From NCBI GenBank assembly GCA_029747585.1, contig JAPEVF010000019.1, forward strand, positions 62,001-126,000: a stretch of DNA of 64,000 bases, read 5' to 3'. The notes under the pieces are model-generated. The model saw only the letters and a program-made list of their open reading frames with translations, did not search any database and was not told the origin of the DNA. This document shows positions 49,580 to 57,852 of the stretch, piece by piece. Positions within the stretch are counted from its first letter, which is position 1, and every line of letters begins with the position of its first letter. Source of the DNA: Pleurotus djamor. Its lineage: Eukaryota; Basidiomycota; Agaricomycetes; Agaricales; Pleurotaceae. Both the position numbers and the translations under genes were made by a program.

Positions 49580-51287
49580 ATGGCCCTTCCGAGGTCGTTC
49601 CCTCGAAAGCTTGCGACCCCCTACACCCCTAACCATGCCACTCCTAAATTGGGTATCAATGTTACGAGTAGTAAACGCCGCCAAGTTGAAGTTGTCCACA
49701 TCATCATGCTCCAGGGCGATGGCCGCCGCTCCTCGACGTCGACGCTAAAGGCAGCGCCAGCCAGCATTAAACTTCTCTTTGAACCGCTCCCAGACCCTGG
49801 CTCGTCGAGCAAGGCCGAGCAATACTTTGCCTCCGCCGTGGGCCACAACTTGAATCGCCAGGCCNAACTTGCGCCAGAGANGGGTCAGCGTCAGGGAGCG
49901 TCACCCCTGCGGTCTGGAAGAACAGTGCTTCGGAAGACTGGGAAGAAGAGTGGGAAGCTAGCATATCGCATTCTAGGTCGTTTACGGAATCTGCAACATC
50001 GTCACGAACGAATGGCCATCATCCGTTGCAGAATGGTTCTTTTGCTTCCGCTTCGTCTACTGTCGGACGATTTGGGTCCACTAGACCCCACCTTTCTCGG
50101 TTAATTGACCTCCAGAGCGCTGCGAATGGCGTCGATCAAGACATTTATTCAGCGAATGGAAACGCCAACAATGATCCGAGCAGCGGGGAGGAAAGAGAAG
50201 TTCTGGTTCACGAAGTAAGTCATTTGTTTGTGAACAAGTTGGTTCATTTCTGATTTATTTACTTGCATTTTACCTTGGTACCAATCCATATTTGACCGTC
50301 TGCGCGTATGGAGTTTAGGTCCTCTCCACCGACTCGCTCCCGGGAGTGTCACTTAAATATGGAATTTCACTTGCCAACCTTCGCAAGGCTAATCATCTGT
50401 GGCCGTCGGACCCAATACACCTCCGGCAGGTGCTATACATACCATTGGACATGATGACGAGCCAAAGTGCGATGTCATTTAGAGCCAAATCGTTGAGACC
50501 CGCGAACGGAGACGATGTGGCGGACTCCGATCAAGATTCTCGAGACGCTCCTCCTTCCCCTTCCAGCAGCGAATGCCCGATTTCACCTACATCGACTATC
50601 AGACGAATCCCCGCTTCACAACTGTCGTTCTTTCCGCCACCGTCGTCATCTGGTGACATGAAGGGCCAGACGTCAATATCGTCAGCTTCGGGAAGCCAAA
50701 CACAACCCATACCCGTCTTTAACGCTCATTCACGCTCTGCTACCGCTCCCTCTGCATCTCTGACAGCTCTGCTCACCGCGTTACCCATTGCTGCATCAAC
50801 ACGCGATACCATAATTGCACGGCTTTCCTTCGATTCTTCACGTGGCTCCTCAGTCAGCGATGATCAGGAGCATGAAATGGATAGCGTTCGGGCGCGGGGA
50901 CATCGCGATGATGATCCCTTTGAAACACCCAAATTGCCCTCCAAAGAACCCAATCGACCTCTTCGGTCTAAACCCTCCTTTGCATCATCCACCAAAGGCA
51001 AAGCACCCGCATCTCCCCCTCCACCACATGCAAGTGCCATACACTCTCGGACTTCTTCTCTTCACAGCAACCGAAGTGGATACGACAGCTATGACAATGC
51101 AGCCCAGGTGCAACTTGCGTCTAATGTACCACTGTCAGGCGTCAGGCAAAGGCCTGCTACCATTCGAACAGCCCAGATGGAACCCTCACCTGCTATGCAA
51201 CTTCCATCGATCTCACGGACCAGTAGTTCAGGTCTAAAGACTAAGCAGCGGAAACCAATTCCAACCGACGACTACGAATTATGGTAG
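49580..51287 (+). CDS. Intracellular-type LysM domain protein
   Basis: Two exons with an intron at about 50214-50318 (GTAAGT to TTTAG). The first exon, once the Ns at 49865 and 49881 are dropped, reads on in one frame: AEQYFASAVGHNLNRQANLR, then SVTPAVWKNSASEDWEEEWE, DLQSAANGVDQDIYSANGNA and REVLVHE. The LysM domain spans the splice: VLVHEVLSTDSLPGVSLKYG, ISLANLRKANHLWPSDPIHL, RQVLYIP. After it comes a long Ser/Pro-rich disordered tail ending TKQRKPIPTDDYELW. There is no signal peptide directly before the LysM, and a single mid-protein LysM within disordered flanks resembles LYSMD-type intracellular proteins and not secreted chitin-binding effectors. The true start is uncertain: 49580 (MALPRSFPRK) is used, 49709 is an alternative, and a hydrophobic stretch lies further up the same frame. 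Confidence 0.75.
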
Positions 51288-52492
51288 TACATCTTCACGA
51301 CTTCTGGCATATTGCGCCCGTCCTTCCATTCGATCGGTGCAAATTTCGTGTTAGAAGTCGTCCACACGCCCTCGCTGCACACGACTGGTGTGCTTACCTC
51401 CATAACCATCCTAATTTCTTCACCATCACTACATTGGCTCCGGTTCATCTTCGGGCATATCGGTGGCTCCCCTCCACGGCGTATCAACATCTCCGCTCGC
51501 AGACGTGGCAAGATTTATGTATCAACAATAGTAGACGTCCGGACCGACGCAAGGTCTATTGCACCTTTGGGTTGTATCATCATTAGTAGAAATGCATATC
51601 GGATTATTCACGCGCATGGCATGAGCATTGTCGTGTGTTCAACTTGAAAACCCGCGTTTGCAACAAGTTCTACTCCTTCCAGACGGTCGTTGTCTAGCGG
51701 TCACCGGACTGTCCATGCGCTGCGCGGAGTGTCCGCGAAGTGTACGTTCCTTATCGATACCTCATGTATGAGTTCTGAAGCCCGCCGCAGCAACTAGCGT
51801 TCCCTCTTCAAGGCATTTGTGGATGTCATGCTGCAAACACCCTCCGTCGACGTCCAATGCGAGTTACTCGATGTGATGTAGCTTGACTGAAGTGCCGTTT
51901 CGTTTGTGTTCATTTAGAACATGTCTTCACCCCCGATAGGCTAAGCGCCTACCTTGCCTCTGCGATCCTTGACCCAGTGGTTTGCTAAATGTTCCGCTGT
52001 TTAGGAAGCCTTGGTTCTGACAGACTACGGAGCGCATCCCATGACTGGGCAGGATATCAACATGACCATTTGAAACACAGTGAGCAATCACTCCCCATCC
52101 CATATCCAATAACTGCTCGTTAAAGCTCGTCGATCGCTCTGCGAGTGCGCCGTGAAGCAGCAATTTGCATACCGTTTCGCACTCCATTCCCATTCATTAC
52201 CCAACTTCCTCCGCAGCAACTGGCTTAGGTACCTCACCATTACTGCGTGTTAATGTGAAGATGGCAAAGCTTTAATCTCCCATGCTGCGCCCTGAACTGT
52301 CTGCTGAGTTCGAGGTTCAGCTCCGCTGTTCCCCATAACTTATAGATAGTAAGTGCACCTTTACGCGTAAGCCCTCCAATACTACTTACTCCTCTTTCTT
52401 CTGGCACTGCGGCGACCGTACATAGTCGTAAACGTTCAGCGTACAACCCTCCTCGTCACCCTTCGTCGAATATCAACCATCGAACACCCTCC
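51288..52492. other. Intergenic, no gene called
   Basis: Open frames occur on both strands just after the LysM stop (51281-51650). One minus-strand frame ends at 51272 with KFAPIEWKDGRNMPEVV, overlapping the LysM stop, but it has no recognisable family and the plus-strand frame is equally open. A run GTTGTCTAGCGGTCA near 51690 resembles the 5' part of a tRNA but no cloverleaf follows. Confidence 0.35.
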
Positions 52493-53421
52493 ATGTCATA
52501 TCCCTCCTCCTCCGAATCATATCATGGCCAAGATTCATCGGTTGAGATGAATGATTTCCAAACACCCGTCGTATCCGAGCGCATGGCGCTGCTCTCGCCA
52601 TCGGAGGGTCCCTCCTCTTCCTTTGGAGGGCTGAGGATGCCTGAGCTCGGCTCAGTCTGGTACGACTCCGCCTCGAGCAACGCGATCACACCTCGCACCA
52701 ACATCACCAACAATGTCGGGAATGACTTCGACAACAACAGTATCAAATCACCCAGCCTTCNGGGGGGTATTCCCGGAGGATGAGGAGGATATATTCCTAA
52801 GGGCAATGGCTGAGGGTGTCGGATCCCCTCGCAGCGATAACGGGTCGGCGGCTACCCACAGCAGGGAGGATGTCAGCCACAAGTTGGCTGAGATTACGGA
52901 GAAGAGGAGTGAAACCAAGAAGAAGGCATTCAAACAGACTGGTGAGTTTCGGACTGTTCCTGGACTCTGGTATCTGGTATTTATAAGAATCCAAACATGC
53001 AACTGACTGTTTCCCGCATGGTGATGTAGTGATTGTTGGTGTTGCTGGGACTGTTATTGGTTACACATGCACGACCCCGGCCATACGCACGGCTCTTCAC
53101 ATCATCGGCTTCAGTTCGGCGGGCCCCGTTGCAGGTTAGTGCTTATTTCGCTCCGCTACTTCCCACTAAGCTCAATTTTTCGTGCGGATAGGGTCGATTG
53201 CCACGAAAATACAGGCCCTCCTTGCGGGTCACGTCACCGCCGGCGACCTCTTCTCCTCCGCTCAGAGCGTCGCCATGGGTGGTTCCCTCCCTTTTGTAGG
53301 CAAAGTCGCCGGCGGCGGCGTCTTTGGCGGCGCTGCTGCGTATGCGAAGGCTTTGCTCTTCCGTAGGCGAGACAGAGCGTTGAGTAGAATCTATTTCGTC
53401 GGATACCAACATGTTGACTGA
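52493..53421 (+). CDS. IFI6/ISG12 (Ifi-6-16) family membrane protein A with long disordered N-terminus
   Basis: Exons 52493-52941, 53030-53134, 53192-53421 (about 260 aa). The first exon, with the spurious N at 52761 dropped, encodes a Ser/Asn/Glu-rich cytosolic-type region: MSYPSSSESYHGQDSSVEMN, then FDNNSIKSPSLRGVFPEDEE, and a Lys-rich helix EITEKRSETKKKAFKQT. The second and third exons give the hydrophobic Ifi-6-16 domain: VIVGVAGTVIGYTCTTPAIR, IIGFSSAGPVAGSIATKIQA, GHVTAGDLFSSAQSVAMGG and VGKVAGGGVFGGAAAYAK. The Gly/Ala-rich G-F-x-x-x-G-P-V-A-G-S and Q-S-x-A-M-G-G cores identify the family of the animal interferon-induced proteins IFI6/IFI27. The N-terminal 150 residues are not part of that family. 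Start at 52493 is the first ATG; the frame is open upstream. Confidence 0.75.
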
Positions 53422-54489
53422 TTCCTGGTCTTTTTCTCAGCATTAGCCTGCCGGTATGAAGCCTCCCACATGCACTGACGACCTAAGGCTCTCGGTTGGC
53501 CCGGATCACCGAAGATATGGACATCTTCAATATACCCTTACCCATGTTTTACCCTTNNTCGTTGATATATGTGCTATCTCGAGCATTCGAAATTTGGCAA
53601 GCAAAGTGAATACTTCGCGCACGCGTTTGAAGAGCCTGCTAGTCTGTTGAACCCCGCGCTCTCCCCATTTCCTTTCAAGTCAAGTATACGTCCACTTAGC
53701 TATTCATCAGCTCTCGCGCTGTGACATGATTATGTTGGTGAGCAATTATCCCTTTCTTCAAAGAAGCTTCCCAATGACTACTCATTACTCCGGTTCGTAC
53801 TGCTTATTTCAGACCCTTCATTAGACATATGACGGGCTCAGATATGATGTAAACAATCGTATATCGCCCTTTTGCCATCCCCAGTTCAAGTCGAACCTTC
53901 CTGGGTTTGTTTTTCATTGACTACGGCTTGGAAAACGATCTCAAGCTGCCCCCACTGGGTGACCGTCGTCAATGGAGTGGTCAGAGGGCAGCTGTGGCTC
54001 GGATGTGGCGGGTGGGTCGAGACCGCAATTCGGACTGAGCGTCATCATCAACTCTAAAGTGAGTGCCCTAGTCAAAGCTTCGCCTTGGCGATACAACATT
54101 ATGCCTCCCTGATACCCGTTACTCATTCAAGTGCTCTTGTATCATTAATCTCCAATCAACATCGCAACGGCTCCGAACCAAGTGGAATGCTGCTATGTTT
54201 GTTGTCATGACTCACGGCGCTGATCATTTGCCACAGAGACGTAGGCCCGTAAACATGTCCATCGCTCTTTGTACAGTTCATGTCGTCCGGATCGCCAAAC
54301 TCGCAAACTCATGACTTCGGAATTCGGTCAAGATGCATCTTTCACATTCAACACGCGGACCACGAGAAGCAGACAACAAGTACCTCGTTTTTAATCACGG
54401 CGGTCAAAGGCTAACATCTCCTCCCACACCTACTGCGGTGAGGTTGTGACTGATGCACGAGTCAGCTGCGAGGCATTCTCAGACGTACG
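53422..54489. other. Intergenic; right part is the upstream arm of a tandem duplication
   Basis: Two adjacent Ns at 53557-53558. From about 54050 onward the sequence is clearly related to 55310-55900 and acts as the 5' flank of the next IFI6-like gene. No gene seen in 53422-54050. Confidence 0.5.
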
Positions 54490-54496
54490 ATAAATA
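54490..54496 (+). promoter_or_regulatory. TATA-like box of IFI6-like gene B
   Basis: ATAAATA about 85 bases before the ATG. The same element occurs at the same distance before gene C, which supports it as a kept promoter element. Confidence 0.5.
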
Positions 54497-54577
54497 GTCC
54501 TCGCACGTCCCCCCACTTGCATCGCTCTGATCTTTCCAACTCTCGATACCAAACCTCTCAATACACCCAACACAGCT

Positions 54578-55203
54578 ATGGTTCTTTTCTCTCTAGCCCT
54601 TGGTAAGCAGCCGGTTAAGCATGCTTTCCTGTACCTGGGTGTAACATTGAAATACAGCCACCATCGGGTTCGTTCAATTCGTCGGTACCAAAATGTCCGC
54701 CGGCTGGGTACTAATCACAGGCCTCTCTCTCAAAACGGGTGAGTTCCTTGAGGCGATCATACCCATTCACTTCACTGACAATGTCATCGCGATTTCTCAT
54801 CTAATCGACTCCGACATCCGTGGTGGACCAAAACGTGACCAAACCGAATCGCAAACTACGTGGGACTCTTCAGCTTTGCTCGGGGCCACGGGAATGGCAG
54901 CAGGCGTTGCCGTCGCCCCCATCGCAGCACCACCTGTTCTAGGAGCAGTCGGGTTCGGCGCGGCGGGACCTGTCGCTGGTATGTTCCCTCCAAGTTGGTG
55001 AAGATGACTTTATCCTGACATCGTTCGTATAATTAGGTTCCATCGCGGCAGGGATACAGGCTAGCATGGGCAACGTTGTAGCAGGAAGTTTCTTCGCAGG
55101 TGCGCAAAGCGTCGCGATGGGCGGCGCCTTGCCTGCGATTGGTAGTGCTATTAGCGGTGGGATTTTAGGCGCTGTCGCTACAGTTGTCGGGCTTTTTGTC
55201 TGA
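54578..55203 (+). CDS. IFI6/ISG12 (Ifi-6-16) family membrane protein B
   Basis: Four exons 54578-54602, 54658-54738, 54874-54978, 55037-55203 give 125 aa, nearly all hydrophobic, Gly and Ala. N-terminus MVLFSLALATIGFVQFVGTK, then ALLGATGMAAGVAVAPIAAP, LGAVGFGAAGPVAGSIAAGI, NVVAGSFFAGAQSVAMGGAL and PAIGSAISGGILGAVATVVG with a short LFV end. The exon 3/4 junction falls inside GPVAG|S exactly as in genes A and C. Animal members sit in ER or mitochondrial membranes and affect apoptosis and innate immunity; the role in fungi is unknown. The second intron is long (about 135 bases) and could hide a small exon. Part of a cluster of three. Confidence 0.8.
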
Positions 55204-55815
55204 TTGAATTTACCACCAATTCACTCATTGATGTCTGTCGGGATTCGATGTCCAAGCTGGCTCTTAGACATGGTTGAGACCTTGATCCAGACACTTTGTG
55301 TCGGTCGTCGAAGTGAGTGTCCCCGTCATAAGGATCATTCGATCTGTCCTCTTTGATGCCCGTTACCCATTCAACAGGCTCTCCAATTAACATTGCAACG
55401 GCTCCGAACTAAGTGGAATTCTGCTATGGTTGTTGTCCTGATATTTACCCCAAAGACAGACTCGTAAACATGACCCGCGATCTTGACTCCTTCTACAGCT
55501 CATGCCGTCCGATTTCCATCTGGTCCTTTTCGATTCATGACACTCAGTTACACATGTCGGGCGCCCTTCCATCAGTGACCTCCCGATAAATTCCCACTTG
55601 AAATGCGGTCGAGATGCGTCCTTCACATCGAACACGCCGACCACGAGAAGTACACGAGAAGCAAAATCCTGGCTGCAAGTACTTGAGTCATTTCATGGAT
55701 TACGGCGCTCGAGACCATTCATCTCTTCTCGCACCTACTACAATGACGTTACGGACCCACGGGTGCACGAGCCAGTCCCAGAACCATTCCACTGATTGGC
55801 GCTCTCGAATGAACA

Positions 55816-55822
55816 ATAAATA
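55816..55822 (+). promoter_or_regulatory. TATA-like box of IFI6-like gene C
   Basis: ATAAATA followed by GTG about 90 bases before the ATG at 55912, matching the position in gene B. Confidence 0.5.
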
Positions 55823-55911
55823 GTGTACACGCCTGACCCACGCCCACGGCTGGCACCGTTCTACGTTCTACGACCCCCTCAATACCCAATCCTTCGATAC
55901 CCAACATCACT

Positions 55912-56561
55912 ATGGAATTATCTTCAGTTATCGGTAAGCACTCAGTTAGGCACCAATCTCTACGCCGTTCCTGTATGTTAAGCACGTTGAAATGCAGCTA
56001 GCCTCAATACAGGCCTCGGATTCGTTGGTTCCGCGGCGTCAGCTGGCTTTGCGCTGGCAACGAACGTGTCTCTTTCAACAGGTGAGTTTCTTGGTGCTAC
56101 CTACCATATCCGATTGAATTCACTGACAATGACGTCGCAAAATCTCATCTGACAATACGTTCTCTATCCGTGGTGGGTCAACGACATAAAAACGGATCGC
56201 AAACCACGCGGGGCTCTCCAGCTTTAGTCGGGGCCACGGGAATGGCAGCAGGCGTTGCCATCGCCCCCATAGCAGGGCCCGCTGTTTTAGGAGCAGTCGG
56301 GTTCAGCGCGGCTGGGCCTGTAGCTGGTACGTTCCTTCCAAGATGGTGAAGATCGATCTCAGGATTCTGACATCATCCGTGTCATTAGGTACTCTCGCAG
56401 CTGGCATGCAGGCTGGCATCGGGAATGTGATAGCAGGAAGTGTGTTCGCAGGTGCACAAAGTGTCGCTATGGGCGGCGCGATGCCTGCGATTGGTAGTGC
56501 TATTGGCGGCGGAATTGTAGGCGCTGCTGCGACGACTGTAAAGAAATGTTTCTTCAATTGA
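55912..56561 (+). CDS. IFI6/ISG12 (Ifi-6-16) family membrane protein C
   Basis: Exons 55912-55933, 55998-56081, 56222-56326, 56389-56561 give 127 aa. Text: MELSSVIASLNTGLGFVGSA, ASAGFALATNVSLSTG, ALVGATGMAAGVAIAPIAGP, AVGFSAAGPVAGTLAAGMQA, NVIAGSVFAGAQSVAMGGAM, SAIGGGIVGAAATTVKKCFF ending in N. The third exon is the same length (105 bases) as in genes A and B. N-terminus and C-terminus differ from B (a basic KKCFFN end in place of GLFV) while the central glycine-rich core is almost the same, so the ends evolve faster. Function unknown. Confidence 0.8.
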
Positions 56562-56970
56562 ATTACATTGCAAGTCCGAGACTTTTACCTGTGCGCTGAT
56601 TGATAGGCGAAGTCATCATTCCATTACCGTCTCTAGCCGTTTCTCAAGCTTCATCTTTACCAAATACATACCGCTCCCCAAGTGAGCGTCAAGATAACGG
56701 GAGGAACATCGTCTAGACCCAAGTACAACTGCTTTAGCTAACGCTACGATATGGTAAGAACGAGAAAGATGCGGGTGAATGTATATGTATACTGGATACA
56801 CGGAAAATATGAGGAAAAATATATATAAGTATCCAACACACCAGTACTTTGAACAATAAAAGTACAATTATTGAATTGAGTTACGTTGGAAATCGTAAGG
56901 TCGTTGTTGATACGCGACACTATCCGAACAGATTCTGGACCACCGTCGACCGAGCGTGCGCGTCGTAACT
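56562..56970. other. Convergent intergenic, no gene seen
   Basis: 3' flanks of IFI6-like gene C (+) and the bZIP gene (-). AT-rich, no exon. Confidence 0.5.
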
Positions 56971-57852
56971 TCATGGCTCGGGCTTGCCATCATCCCTCGG
57001 CCTCTTCAAACCGGCGGTAACGGATTCCATGGTAGGGACGGTGGCCGCGGCTCCGGTGACACCAACTACAAGACCCTTCAGCCATCCATTCTCTCTCCGA
57101 AGACCCTCGCACTCCTTCTCCAATTCATTCACTCGGGTTTCCAATTCCTTCGCCTTCCCTTCGAGAGCCGCTTCTCTCTCCTTCTTTTTTAGTCGGAAAC
57201 GTGCGCTCGCAGCGGTGTTTCTCCGACGCTTATCTTCCGCTGGGGTAACTGGGGTAGCTGCGCTCGTATCGGACGCTGGGGGTTCGATCGAAGTCTTGCG
57301 AGTGCGAGCACGTTTAGATGGTGGTGTGTCCTCTGTCGAAGGTGAAGTCGCAGAGGCCGATGGGGGCGGCGAAGAAGCTGTTTGAGGCTTGAGATTTTGG
57401 AAATGAGCTTGCATCGCGAGCATTTGCAGCAACGAAGGTGATACGGTCGAAGTCTGTGCCTGGAGCGGGGGAGGTGCAGGTGCTGCGAATGGATTGACCC
57501 CGAACGAAGAGAGGAAGGCATTCAAATCCGCTGAGGGGAAGTGTGCGTTCGAAGCAGCGTGCTGCTGCTGTTGATGACCTAGGTTATTCCCGACGTTGGT
57601 GCCTGTCACTACATTGATGTGCCCGTCGCGGATCGCTGCCCTCGCAGCCTCTATCTCTTCATGTTCTTCGTCCCCCTTGTCCTCTTCCCCTCCTCTAGCC
57701 AAAGGCTGTGGTTCCTCGTTATCGAAGCTGATGTTGGCCCATAGATCAAGTTGCGCTGCGAGCTCGGGGTAAGGTGGGATTAAATCCTGATTGTCTGGCT
57801 CGCTTGAGACGGGCTGGACGATGTTAAGGCCATGTAGGTTGGAAGGCGCCAT
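56971..57852 (-). CDS. bZIP transcription factor, Met4/Cys-3/Zip1-like
   Basis: Single exon, 293 aa, from the ATG at 57852 (MAPSNLHGLNIVQPVSSEPD). An acidic N-terminal half (PYPELAAQLDLWANISFDNE, then GGEEDKGDEEHEEIEAARA) looks like an activation region. A Gln/Pro/Ala-rich middle follows. A basic region starts at about residue 206 (EDKRRRNTAASARFRLKKKE) and runs into a leucine zipper (LETRVNELEKECEGLRREN, residues about 232-250). N-T-x-A-S-A-R-F-R-x-K-K-K is the signature of the fungal sulfur and nitrogen regulators Cys-3, MetR and Zip1, so a role in sulfur assimilation or related metabolism is likely but not proven. An upstream ATG frame (58156 down to 57824) overlaps this start out of frame. 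Confidence 0.88.
   Translation of the reverse strand: MAPSNLHGLNIVQPVSSEPDNQDLIPPYPELAAQLDLWANISFDNEEPQPLARGGEEDKGDEEHEEIEAARAAIRDGHINVVTGTNVGNNLGHQQQQHAASNAHFPSADLNAFLSSFGVNPFAAPAPPPLQAQTSTVSPSLLQMLAMQAHFQNLKPQTASSPPPSASATSPSTEDTPPSKRARTRKTSIEPPASDTSAATPVTPAEDKRRRNTAASARFRLKKKEREAALEGKAKELETRVNELEKECEGLRRENGWLKGLVVGVTGAAATVPTMESVTAGLKRPRDDGKPEP

Larger units (their letters stand above)
54088..55204. repeat. Tandem duplication, unit 1 (carries IFI6-like gene B)
   Basis: The 5' flank and gene are repeated at 55345-56561. Shared blocks include CAACGGCTCCGAAC followed by AAGTGGAAT and CTGCTATG, later CGACCACGAGAAG, then ATAAATAGT ahead of each gene. Coding parts are closer than flanks. Confidence 0.75.
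55345..56561. repeat. Tandem duplication, unit 2 (carries IFI6-like gene C)
   Basis: Copy of the 54088-55204 unit, head to tail, including promoter and all four exons. See unit 1. Confidence 0.75.

Noticed and set aside
51272..51511. Minus-strand frame overlapping the LysM stop (EVSTPVVCSEGVWTTSNTKF)
   Set aside because: Opposite strand is equally open, no recognised family, and splice joins could not be made.
51685..51720. tRNA-like 5' sequence GTTGTCTAGCGGTCA
   Set aside because: Resembles the start of tRNA-Glu but no anticodon or T arm follows; no cloverleaf can be drawn.
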